NCBI GenBank assembly: GCA_002455425.1
Contig: DKKT01000065.1
Span: forward strand, 23,025 to 87,024
Source of the DNA: Chthonomonas sp. UBA6659
GTDB taxonomy: Bacteria; Armatimonadota; Fimbriimonadia; Fimbriimonadales; Fimbriimonadaceae
Reading direction: 5' to 3'
DNA: 64,000 nucleotides
In this document: positions 15,693 to 23,165 of the stretch, piece after piece
How positions within the stretch are numbered: position 1 is the stretch's first letter
Layout of the letters: every line of letters begins with the position of its first letter
Notes under the pieces: model-generated
What the model saw: only the letters and a program-made list of their open reading frames with translations
Databases searched by the model: none
Told to the model about the DNA's origin: nothing
Program-made: the position numbers and the translations under genes

Positions 15693-16166
15693 CTACCAGG
15701 TTCCGGCCATCTTCTCGCCGAGCACGTGACTGAGTTGCTCAAGGTGGTAGAGATCGTGGGCCGCCAGGTCCTCAGCGGCTTCTCGAATCGAGACCGTGCC
15801 GTACAGGGGATGGACATAGCTCTTCTTGAAGTCGTCTGCATCAAGTCCCTGGAGCCAGCCCACCATGATCGCGCGGTCCTCTCGGATGCGCTTCAGCATC
15901 TCAGCCGGGTCCGACTCGTGGTACCGATGGCTCGCGGCCAATTCGTCCGGGTCGAATGCGATCACGGCCCCGCCGTTGGTTTCGAACGCCGTCTGCATCC
16001 TCGACAGGTAGATCGGCTCATAGTCGGCGATGTGGGCAAGAACCTCGCGAGCGGAGAACCGCTCCGGGTCCGGTCGCTCGTCCCAACGGCTTGCCGGGAT
16101 CAACGCGACCATCCGCTCCAGGATGTCGGGGGTCTTGAGCAGTGCCTCGAGGAACGTCGGGTCCAT
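15693..16166 (-). CDS. DinB-family four-helix-bundle protein
   Basis: A 157-residue DinB/YfiT-like protein, a four-helix bundle with a potential metal site formed by histidines on separate helices: VLAHIADYE, the region SHRYHES, and HDLYHLEQL near the C-terminus. Some DinB relatives are thiol-dependent S-transferases, but the role here is unknown. The start at MDPTFLEALL is set by TATCCT six bases upstream; an upstream codon at 16181 would run into that hexamer. Confidence 0.8.
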   Translation of the reverse strand: MDPTFLEALLKTPDILERMVALIPASRWDERPDPERFSAREVLAHIADYEPIYLSRMQTAFETNGGAVIAFDPDELAASHRYHESDPAEMLKRIREDRAIMVGWLQGLDADDFKKSYVHPLYGTVSIREAAEDLAAHDLYHLEQLSHVLGEKMAGTW

Positions 16167-16172
16167 ACCCCG

Positions 16173-16178
16173 AGGATA
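16173..16178 (-). promoter_or_regulatory. -10 hexamer TATCCT, 6 nt before DinB ATG
   Basis: TATCCT, six bases, ATG at 16166, without a ribosome binding site. Confidence 0.5.
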
Positions 16179-16184
16179 CACCGT

Positions 16185-17318
16185 CTAGCGGGCTGTGGCG
16201 CGCAGCGTCGCCCGCGTGATCTTAGCCGCCCGTTCCCAGGTGAACCTTTCGGCACGAACGGGACCCGCTTCCTGCATCGACTGAACGAGTCCCGGGTCCG
16301 AGGTGACTTCGCCGATCGCGGCGGCGATCGAGGAGGGACTCGTGGGGTCAAAGTACCTGGCCGCGGCACCGCCGACCTCTTCCATGGCCGGTCGAGCGGA
16401 CGCGAGGACCGGCGCCCCGGCCAGCATCGCCTCGAGGATCGGCATGCCGAATCCCTCGTACAGCGACGGAAACACGAACGCTTCCGTTCGGGCAAGGAGT
16501 CGGGCGAGGTCGGCATCTTCGACATAGCCGAGGAAAACGATTCGATCGGCTATCCCCAGCCGCTGAACTTGGGTGAAAATCACCGATTCCTTCCAACCGC
16601 GCCCTCCGGCGATGGCAAGACCAAGGCCTGGATCGGCCAGCAAAGGCATGGCTTCGATCAGCCGATCGAGGTTCTTGCGGGGTTCAAGGGTCCCGATCGC
16701 GAGGAGAAACCTCTCCCACGGCAACCCGAGGGCGTGGAGATCTTGGTCGGAGACCGACGCAGGGTCCACTCGAGCTACGACGTTTCCGGGTCCCAGACCC
16801 GAAACCACGATCCGATCCGGACTGGTCCCATACGTGGCCACGATGTCCGCCCTCGTCGCCTCGCTGTTCGTCAACACCCGGCTTGAACGCGTGCAGGCAT
16901 ACTTCAACGCCCACTTCAGGTACAGCGCCTGCTTCCAGCCGAACAGTTCGGGATACTTGACCGCGATGAGGTCGTGAACGAACGGCACCCGCGGCAAGGA
17001 TCGACCGAGCGGCAGCATGTGGGTCGTCGAGAACCACACGTCGATGCCGAGCGACCTCGCCACCCGTGGCGCCCGTAAAGCCTCCCAGAGGGCGCGTTTC
17101 TCCCGCTGCTCGGGCACGATCGGGTGGAGCGTCACTTGCGGTAGCCGGTCCCATCCCTCACTGCCGGCGTAGCCCTCGTGTAGGAAGAGGTGGTACCGCT
17201 CGTCCGGCTCAGCGCTCCGCACCAGCGCGTCGACCAGCTGGCGCGCCACCCGGGAGATGCCCGCGTTCCGAAAGCTCGCCTCACTGCGCATGAAGGAAGC
17301 GCTGATGCCGATGTTCAC
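16185..17318 (-). CDS. Glycosyltransferase family 4
   Basis: A 377-residue retaining GT-B glycosyltransferase. The donor-binding C-terminal half has GTLEPRKNLDRLIEAM, then FVFPSLYEGFGMPILEAM with the EX7E pair typical of GT4. The N-terminal half has RNAGISRVARQLVDAL, the glycine-rich acceptor-side motif. It probably adds a sugar to a surface glycan or lipid-linked precursor. The start is GTG; CACAAT lies 8 nt upstream. It is divergent from nuoD with 65 nt between the two starts, and its stop is 18 nt from the DinB ATG, so it may be cotranscribed with DinB. Confidence 0.9.
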   Translation of the reverse strand: MNIGISASFMRSEASFRNAGISRVARQLVDALVRSAEPDERYHLFLHEGYAGSEGWDRLPQVTLHPIVPEQREKRALWEALRAPRVARSLGIDVWFSTTHMLPLGRSLPRVPFVHDLIAVKYPELFGWKQALYLKWALKYACTRSSRVLTNSEATRADIVATYGTSPDRIVVSGLGPGNVVARVDPASVSDQDLHALGLPWERFLLAIGTLEPRKNLDRLIEAMPLLADPGLGLAIAGGRGWKESVIFTQVQRLGIADRIVFLGYVEDADLARLLARTEAFVFPSLYEGFGMPILEAMLAGAPVLASARPAMEEVGGAAARYFDPTSPSSIAAAIGEVTSDPGLVQSMQEAGPVRAERFTWERAAKITRATLRATAR

Positions 17319-17370
17319 CGTCGGGCATTGTGGCCCATCCCGCGCAAAGGCCTGCCGCCAAAGGTTCGCG

Positions 17371-17376
17371 TATACT
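17371..17376 (+). promoter_or_regulatory. -10 hexamer TATACT, 7 nt before nuoD ATG
   Basis: TATACT, seven bases, ATG at 17384. It decides the start over an in-frame codon at 17330. Confidence 0.55.
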
Positions 17377-17383
17377 TCTTCCG

Positions 17384-18601
17384 ATGTCCGATCTGTCCTT
17401 CATGCCATCCACCGAGACCATCTTCGAGCGCAAAGGCGAGAACACGATGGTCGTCAATATGGGCCCCCAGCACCCCTCGACCCACGGCGTGCTTCGGGTC
17501 GTGTGCGAGCTCGATGGTGAGACGATCGTTCAGGCCAAATGCCAAATCGGCTACCTCCACACCGGCATGGAGAAAGAAGCCGAGTACCAGCAATATCACA
17601 AGTGCGTCGTCATGACGGACCGGATGGACTACCTCAACGCAAACGGCAACAACCTCGCCCACGCGCTGGCGGTCGAGAAGCTGCTCGGTTGCGAAATCCC
17701 GCGCCGGGGATCCTATCTTCGCGTGATCCTCGCCGAACTCAGCCGGATCGCGAGCCACTGTGTCTGGCTGGGCACCCACGCCCTCGACCTTGGGGCGATG
17801 ACGCCGTTCTTCTACATCATGCAGCAGCGCGAGATGATCCTCGACCTGTTCGAGATGTTCTCGGGTGTCCGCATGATGCCGTCGTGGATCGTGCCGGGCG
17901 GACTTCGGGGCGACATGCCGGACGGATTCGAGTTGCGCCTCCGAGACTTCCTCCGGGAGTTCCCGAAAGAGCTCGACGTCGTCGAAACGATGCTTGTCGA
18001 GAACCCGATCTGGATGGAGCGCACCCAGAACATCGGAATCCTGACGGCTCAAGAGACGCTCGAACTGGGCTGCAGCGGCCCCATCGCCCGGGCGAGCGGC
18101 GTCGCATGGGACCTTCGCAAGAGCAATCCTTACTCCTGCTATGAGGAGTTCGATTTCCAGATCCCGGTCGGTGCGATGGGCGATGTCTACGACCGCTTCC
18201 TCGTCCGGCTCGCCGAAATGAAGGAGTCGGTCAAGATCATCACCCAGGCGATCGACGGGCTCCCCGAAGGGCCCTACAACACGGAAGACCGGAAGATCGC
18301 GCCGCCTCCCCGAGCCGAGATCGACAGCTCGATGGAGTCGCTGATCCACCACTTCAAGCTCTATACGGAGGGCTACCACCCACCTGTGGGCGAAGCGTAT
18401 GCCGGGATCGAGGGTTCCAAGGGCGAACTTGGGTTCTACATCATCAGCGACGGATCAAACAAACCGTATCGATGGCACGAGCGACCGTCCTCGTTCATGA
18501 ACCTCAAGTCGCTCGAGGTCTTGGCTGAAGGGCGACTGATCGCCGACTTGATCGCGATCATCGGCTCGATCGACATCGTTCTCGGAGAGATCGATCGCTA
18601 G
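17384..18601 (+). CDS. nuoD: NADH-quinone oxidoreductase subunit D (49 kDa)
   Basis: A 405-residue complex I subunit of the peripheral arm that helps form the quinone site. Family motifs: NMGPQHPSTHGVLR near the start, GYLHTGMEKEAE, MDYLNANGNNLAHALAVEKLL, and the C-terminal stretch YHPPVGEAYAGIEGSKGELGFYIISDGSNKPYRW. The length is normal. The gene is alone: nuoC is not upstream (a divergent glycosyltransferase is) and nuoE is not downstream. A Nudix gene follows directly and probably shares the transcript, which ends at the terminator at 19165-19211. Confidence 0.95.
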   Translation: MSDLSFMPSTETIFERKGENTMVVNMGPQHPSTHGVLRVVCELDGETIVQAKCQIGYLHTGMEKEAEYQQYHKCVVMTDRMDYLNANGNNLAHALAVEKLLGCEIPRRGSYLRVILAELSRIASHCVWLGTHALDLGAMTPFFYIMQQREMILDLFEMFSGVRMMPSWIVPGGLRGDMPDGFELRLRDFLREFPKELDVVETMLVENPIWMERTQNIGILTAQETLELGCSGPIARASGVAWDLRKSNPYSCYEEFDFQIPVGAMGDVYDRFLVRLAEMKESVKIITQAIDGLPEGPYNTEDRKIAPPPRAEIDSSMESLIHHFKLYTEGYHPPVGEAYAGIEGSKGELGFYIISDGSNKPYRWHERPSSFMNLKSLEVLAEGRLIADLIAIIGSIDIVLGEIDR

Positions 18602-19037
18602 AAGAAGCAAGACTTATCGGATCGCGGCCTACGCCCTGATCGGTTCACCGGACCAAATTCTCCTGTGCCGGATCGCTGCCCCGGTGGCGCCGCGTAGCCG
18701 ACGGCAATGGACCCTGCCCGGCGGCGGGATCGACTTCGGCGAGCCGATCGAACACGGGATGATGCGCGAGGTCCTTGAAGAGACCGGTCTGGCGGTTGAA
18801 CCGCGCGACGTTGCCTTCGTCGATGACTGGATCTACCACACCCCTTACTCCAGCTGTCACAACATCCGAATCGTCTACTGGGCGAAGGTGATCGGCGGAA
18901 CCCTGCGCGACGAAGTGGATGGTTCGACGGATCGGTGCAAGTACTTCAGGCTCGCTCGCGCCGCACAGATCGATTTGGTCGACCTGGCCCAGTTGGGCGT
19001 CGATGCCGTCCGGAGTCGATCGTCGGGATTCCACTAG
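18594..19037 (+). CDS. Nudix hydrolase without a canonical start codon
   Basis: A Nudix protein of about 147 residues. The box is perfect: GGIDFGEPIEHGMMREVLEETGL (residues in GX5EX7REUXEEXGU spacing). The family hydrolyses nucleoside-diphosphate-linked compounds. The first GTG in frame (18684) would remove the first strand. The coding-like sequence KTYRIAAYALIGSPDQILLCR begins at 18609, and the frame has no ATG, GTG or TTG back to a stop at 18549. The best candidate is ATC at 18594, which would give (M)ARRSKTYRIAAYAL and overlap the nuoD stop by 8 nt. A sequencing error or a rare start are both possible. Substrate unknown. Confidence 0.75.
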   Translation: MARRSKTYRIAAYALIGSPDQILLCRIAAPVAPRSRRQWTLPGGGIDFGEPIEHGMMREVLEETGLAVEPRDVAFVDDWIYHTPYSSCHNIRIVYWAKVIGGTLRDEVDGSTDRCKYFRLARAAQIDLVDLAQLGVDAVRSRSSGFH

Positions 19038-19164
19038 GACTTTTCACGATTTGTCCGGACCCGGGAACCGATCCTAAGGACCGGGTGTTGAATCCGGTCG
19101 TAAGCACTTCGCCAGAACATGGTTCGGCAGAAGTGAAGCAAAGACGAGGAATCCCTGAACGATC

Positions 19165-19211
19165 GGGTCACCACACCTCCCTCCTTCCGAAAGTGGTGGC
19201 CCTATTTTTTT
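19165..19211 (+). terminator. Intrinsic terminator after nuoD-Nudix
   Basis: The stem GGGTCACCAC / GTGGTGGCCC (10 bp, one T-G wobble) has an 18-nt pyrimidine-rich loop, followed by TA and seven T. It ends 12 nt before the -10 of the next gene. The remaining sequence from 19038 shows nothing else. Confidence 0.8.
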
Positions 19212-19222
19212 GCCGGGTCGGC

Positions 19223-19228
19223 GATAAT
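19223..19228 (+). promoter_or_regulatory. -10 hexamer GATAAT, 6 nt before ATG 19235
   Basis: GATAAT, six bases, ATG. The -35 would fall in the terminator T-run region. No Shine-Dalgarno sequence. Confidence 0.5.
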
Positions 19229-19234
19229 GCACCC

Positions 19235-19987
19235 ATGAAGCTCGCCCACGCGACCTGGCCCGACGTCGAGGCGCTTCCCCGAGACGTCGTCGTCCTGATC
19301 CCTACCGGCTCTCTGGAGCAACACGGTCCCCACCTCCCCCTCTTCACCGACTCACTGCTCGTCACCGCGGTCGCCGAGGCGGTCGAAGCGCGGATTCCCG
19401 GCCAAGTGCTGCTCACACCGACCCTCTGGCTGGGAGCCTCCGGGCATCATCTCGCCTTCGCCGGAACACTGTCGGCTTCGTTTCCTGGCTATCAGTCGAA
19501 CCTAGAGGACGTCGTCGAGTCGCTGCGGCGGCACGGCTTCACCAAGTTCTTCGTCGTCAACGGGCACGGCGGCAATACCGAGCCCAACGGCGTGGCGCTA
19601 CGGACCCTCAAGGAACGCCACCCTGAGTTGGTCATCGGACATGCAGGCTACTTCGAGTTTGCCGCAGATACGGCCGCCCGAGTGATGGAAGGGCCGCTCA
19701 AGCACATCCGCCATGCCTGCGAGGCTGAAGCGAGCCTCGCCCTTCATGTCTTTCCGGAGCTGGTTCGCACCGATAAGCTCCGCGACGACGGGCTCATTCC
19801 AGAGCCCTCGGCCAAAGGGATGATCTTCACGTTCGACGAGATGACCGAACAAGGCTCCCTCGGCTACGCCACGTTGGCCACCGCCGAGAAAGGCCGCCAG
19901 ATCTTCGAGGCGGCCGTGGACGGCGTGACCGCACAGATCGAAGCGCTCGCCTCCGGAATTGTGCTGAAAGGGCTTCCGCCGAGTTGA
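19235..19987 (+). CDS. Creatininase-family amidohydrolase
   Basis: A 250-residue metal-dependent amidohydrolase of the creatininase / MftE / FAPy-deformylase family. Metal ligands are recognisable: PTGSLEQHGPHLPLFTDS (Glu, His, Asp), GASGHHLAFAGT (His), VNGHGGNTEPN (second-shell loop) and CEAEASLALH (Glu). Members act on creatinine, on the modified mycofactocin precursor or on formamidopyrimidines; neighbours do not tell which. The start is fixed by the GATAAT hexamer rather than the long upstream frame. It is flanked by a terminator upstream and the phyH gene 31 nt downstream. Confidence 0.9.
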   Translation: MKLAHATWPDVEALPRDVVVLIPTGSLEQHGPHLPLFTDSLLVTAVAEAVEARIPGQVLLTPTLWLGASGHHLAFAGTLSASFPGYQSNLEDVVESLRRHGFTKFFVVNGHGGNTEPNGVALRTLKERHPELVIGHAGYFEFAADTAARVMEGPLKHIRHACEAEASLALHVFPELVRTDKLRDDGLIPEPSAKGMIFTFDEMTEQGSLGYATLATAEKGRQIFEAAVDGVTAQIEALASGIVLKGLPPS

Positions 19988-20005
19988 ATGACTCGGGAGT
20001 CGTAG

Positions 20006-20011
20006 TACCCT
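20006..20011 (+). promoter_or_regulatory. -10 hexamer TACCCT, 7 nt before phyH-like ATG
   Basis: TACCCT, seven bases, ATG at 20019, no ribosome binding site. It supports the first ATG over the second one at 20040. Confidence 0.4.
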
Positions 20012-20018
20012 GAAAGAC

Positions 20019-20930
20019 ATGGTGCGCACGCTTCCTCGCATGACGTCCTGTGGCGAGCCGATCGACCCGTCGCCGGACGCCTTCGGCTTCCTCCGCGACT
20101 CCCGAGACGCCGTCGGCGATTTCGCCGAACTTAGACAGCGGATGGACGAAGACGGCTACCTGTTTCTACCCGGGTTCTTGAACAGGAACGACGTCGCACG
20201 GGTCCGGGCCGAGATCTGCCAGACGCTTGCCGGGGAAGGCCTTTTGGATCCGGGCACTCCGGTAGAGCAGGCGATCGCACGACCCGGGGTCCGCATCGCG
20301 TTTCGCCCGGACATCGCGAACGCCTCGACATCGCTGAAGGAGATCATCTACGGCCCCGCGATGATGGCGCTCTACGACGGGCTTTTCGAGGAGCCCTCGG
20401 CCCATTACGACTACACTTGGATGCGGGTGGTCGCGCCTGGGCTCGGCACTCAGCCCCACTGCGATATCGTCTACATGGGCCGGGGAACATCCCGTCTCTA
20501 CACGGCCTGGGTTCCGTTCGGCGACATTCCCATCGAGGTCGGCGGGCTCATCGTGCTCGAAGGCTCCCACCGGCTCCGCCATCTCAAAGAGACTTACGGC
20601 CGACTTGACGTCGACTCCCACTGCGAGAATGCCGAAGGCATCAGCGCAATGGAGCGGGCCGGGTTCCTCGCCTCGGGTGCGGTGGCCGGCGACCCTGCCG
20701 GTCTCCGGGCACGCTTGGGTGGCCGCTGGCTCACCGCCGACTTCCAAGTGGGCGACCTGCTCACATTCGAGATGTTCTTGGTCCACGGAAGCCTCGATAA
20801 TGGTAGCGATCAGATTCGGCTCTCGACCGACTCGCGCTATCAGCGCGCTTCGGATCCGTTCGACGAGCGATGGGTCGGCGAGCATCCGATCGGCCATGGC
20901 GAGGAGGCCAAGCGCGCTCTGATCTGCTGA
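20019..20930 (+). CDS. Phytanoyl-CoA dioxygenase (PhyH) family Fe(II)/2-oxoglutarate oxygenase
   Basis: A 303-residue non-haem iron oxygenase. The facial triad is visible as PHCDIVY (H147, D149) and VHGSLDN (H256), with a 2-oxoglutarate-binding arginine nearby in QIRLSTDSRYQR. The jelly-roll strands GGLIVLEGSHRLRHL are typical. Bacterial PhyH proteins hydroxylate many small molecules, including lipids and natural products, and the substrate is not predictable. It is followed after 12 nt by two duplicated small genes and forms an operon with them. Confidence 0.88.
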   Translation: MVRTLPRMTSCGEPIDPSPDAFGFLRDSRDAVGDFAELRQRMDEDGYLFLPGFLNRNDVARVRAEICQTLAGEGLLDPGTPVEQAIARPGVRIAFRPDIANASTSLKEIIYGPAMMALYDGLFEEPSAHYDYTWMRVVAPGLGTQPHCDIVYMGRGTSRLYTAWVPFGDIPIEVGGLIVLEGSHRLRHLKETYGRLDVDSHCENAEGISAMERAGFLASGAVAGDPAGLRARLGGRWLTADFQVGDLLTFEMFLVHGSLDNGSDQIRLSTDSRYQRASDPFDERWVGEHPIGHGEEAKRALIC

Positions 20931-20942
20931 ACGCGCCGAATT

Positions 20943-21260
20943 ATGCCCTCGCTCACGATCTCCCGCCGCGATGCCGATGACGTCAAGACGCGGCACATCT
21001 ACGTCAAGGTGGACGGTAAGACCGTCGGCGCCATCGGCTACGGCGAAACGTTGCACGTGCTCCTCGAAGCCGGCTCGCACGTCATCGTGTTCGACAACAC
21101 GTGGGCCTGGAAGAAGTTCGAGGTCGAGGTCCGTGAGGATGAGGCGCTCCGAGCTTCTGTGGCCTGCCTCAAGGCCGGCCTCTTCGCGCTCGCAGCCGCG
21201 ATCCTCTCCACCGCGCCGATGAAACTACGCGTCGATCTCGCAAAGGCGGAGTCGGCCTGA
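20943..21260 (+). CDS. Small beta-domain protein, first copy of a tandem duplication
   Basis: A 105-residue protein. The core RHIYVKVDGKTVGAIGYGETLHVLLEAGSHVIVFDNTW looks like a PEGA or DUF2846-type small beta-sandwich (a DG turn followed by a pG-H motif). A hydrophobic helix (CLKAGLFALAAAIL) follows and may be membrane-associated or amphipathic. No signal peptide. It is clearly paralogous to the next gene and overlaps it by one base (TGATG). Function unknown. Confidence 0.75.
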   Translation: MPSLTISRRDADDVKTRHIYVKVDGKTVGAIGYGETLHVLLEAGSHVIVFDNTWAWKKFEVEVREDEALRASVACLKAGLFALAAAILSTAPMKLRVDLAKAESA

Positions 21261-21643
21261 TGGCGGCTCACCTTTTGGTGGAGCGGAATGCTCCTCGGGA
21301 CATGCGCGTTCGGTACGTGTTTGTCAAGGTCGATGGGCGCCAAGTCGGACGGCTCGACTTTGGTGAGAAGGTCCTCATTCCCCTCGAACCGGGCCACCAC
21401 GAGATCGTGTTCGACAACACCTGGGCCAAGAAGCGCGTCGATCTCGAGGCCGAGGACGGGGCCGAGTACGCCGCGCAAGTCGGCAACACACCGGGGTTCC
21501 TGTTCAAGCTGTGGATCGCGATCCTCGCGGCCGGACCTCAGCGACTCTTCGTCAACTTCCTTCGCGTCGACCGCTTCATGCCCGCGCCGGTCGAGGAAAA
21601 GCCCATCTCCTCGCCAGAAGAGCGTGGCGAGCAGATGGGCTGA
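21260..21643 (+). CDS. Small beta-domain protein, second copy of a tandem duplication
   Basis: A 127-residue paralogue of the upstream gene: RYVFVKVDGRQVGRLDFGEKVLIPLEPGHHEIVFDNTWAKK aligns without gaps, with VFDNTW conserved. The C-terminal hydrophobic stretch (FLFKLWIAILAAGP) is kept, and a charged tail rich in P, E and K is added. It is coupled to the first copy through TGATG, and together with phyH forms a three-gene operon. Function unknown. It ends 9 nt before the convergent multicopper oxidase. Confidence 0.75.
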   Translation: MAAHLLVERNAPRDMRVRYVFVKVDGRQVGRLDFGEKVLIPLEPGHHEIVFDNTWAKKRVDLEAEDGAEYAAQVGNTPGFLFKLWIAILAAGPQRLFVNFLRVDRFMPAPVEEKPISSPEERGEQMG

Positions 21644-21652
21644 CGTCATCGC

Positions 21653-23065
21653 TTAGACGACGACGAAGTTCGCCATCATCCCGTGATCCTCGTGCTCCAA
21701 CAAGTGACAGTGGAGCACGTAGAGACCTCGATAGCCGTCGAAGCGAATCAGGATATCGACCGACTCACCGTCGAGCAGGAGCACCGTGTCCTTCCAACCC
21801 GCCTCCCAAGGCATCAGCGCTCCTCGTCCGCCCGATCGCGAAACCACTTGGAAGGATGCGCCATGGACATGGATCGGATGGGGTCCGTTCCCGCCCGAAA
21901 CGAAGCGCCAACGCTCGACGACCCCGAACGGGACCGTGAAGTCGGTTCGGTTCATGTCGAACTCCTGCCCGTTGATGCGGCTCATGCCATCGAACGAGAA
22001 GGTTCGGGTCGGGACGGACGGTCCGACCAACGTTTCGATCTTGGGCATGATCGTCGGGGGGACGACGGTGGGCGCGGTCACCCCGGTTCCGACGAACTGA
22101 AGGAGATCCCAACCGGCATCGAGGCATCGCAACATCACGGTCGCACCCGCGGCCAAGGTCCGGAAGTCGACGAGGAGATCGAGACGCTCTCCCATGCCGA
22201 GGGTGATCTGGGTCACCGACACCGGCGCAGGCAAGAACCCGCCATCGTTCCCGATAACTCGAAACGGCGCACCGTTGCTCAACGCGAGTCGGAAGACTCG
22301 AGCGTTCGCACCGTTGAGGACGCGGAAGCGGTAGTAGCCGCGATCCACGTTCAGTTTGGGGTTCAAGGTCCCATTCACCATCGGGAGCCGACCGTTGAAT
22401 CCCGAAGCCGGGGCGTTGTAGTCCAAATTGTTGCCGCGCAGGGTCGCATCGCGGATGATCAGCGGAACCTCGTAAGGACCGAACGGAAGCTTCAGCTTCA
22501 TCTCTTCAGCATCGCGAACGATGAACGCCCCCGCGAGGCCGAGATTCACTTGCCGGGCCGTCATCATATGCGGATGCGGGTGATACCAGTTCAAAGCGGC
22601 GCGCTGGATGATCGGAAACTTGTAATTACGTGAGGCTCCCGGAATCACCGTATGATGAGGGCCGCCGTCGTTTTCGTGATCGACAACCATCCCGTGCCAG
22701 TGGGTGATGGTCTCCTCGGAGAGGTTGTTGATGATGCGTCCGAAGATCGTGTCTCCGCGCCATCCAATGAACGTCGGCCCGGGGAACTGACCGTTATAGG
22801 CAAGCACGTTCGAAATCGTGCCGCCGCCGAGGTCGGAAGTCGCTGGGCCACAGGTCAAGTTGAAGCCGTAAGGGCTCGCCGTCGGAGGGATTTTCAGGGG
22901 GTTGCGCGTGACCTGCGCAGCGCCCGGACTCGGCATTCCGACGAACGCCACACTACCGGCTAGGAGCGCACTGGTCTGCAAAAAGGCACGCCGAGTAAGG
23001 AAGCGATCGTGTCCGGCTTCACCGGAGACGAAGGGACCAAAGAGTCGATGGGTTTGTGTCATCAT
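21653..23065 (-). CDS. Multicopper oxidase, Tat-exported
   Basis: A 470-residue three-cupredoxin-domain oxidase. The Tat-type signal is LTRRAFLQTSALLAGSVAFVG (residues 24-44). All four copper-binding motifs are present: HWHG, WYHPHPH, HPIHVHG and HCHLLEHEDHGMM, the last with the type 1 copper Cys/His/Met set. Relatives oxidise phenols or Cu(I), as in copper tolerance (CueO/CopA-like) and laccases; there is no methionine-rich insert pointing to cuprous oxidation. ATG 23065 is preceded by GGAGG 5 nt upstream, so this gene uses a normal leader. It is not obviously in an operon. Confidence 0.93.
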   Translation of the reverse strand: MMTQTHRLFGPFVSGEAGHDRFLTRRAFLQTSALLAGSVAFVGMPSPGAAQVTRNPLKIPPTASPYGFNLTCGPATSDLGGGTISNVLAYNGQFPGPTFIGWRGDTIFGRIINNLSEETITHWHGMVVDHENDGGPHHTVIPGASRNYKFPIIQRAALNWYHPHPHMMTARQVNLGLAGAFIVRDAEEMKLKLPFGPYEVPLIIRDATLRGNNLDYNAPASGFNGRLPMVNGTLNPKLNVDRGYYRFRVLNGANARVFRLALSNGAPFRVIGNDGGFLPAPVSVTQITLGMGERLDLLVDFRTLAAGATVMLRCLDAGWDLLQFVGTGVTAPTVVPPTIMPKIETLVGPSVPTRTFSFDGMSRINGQEFDMNRTDFTVPFGVVERWRFVSGGNGPHPIHVHGASFQVVSRSGGRGALMPWEAGWKDTVLLLDGESVDILIRFDGYRGLYVLHCHLLEHEDHGMMANFVVV

Positions 23066-23165
23066 ACGCCTCCATCGACGTCACTCTGACTTCACTTTTC
23101 GACGCGTCGGAATGACGCCTTGGATAGACGTCTTTTACCCTATTCTCGTCGTGTCTTGTGCAGGA

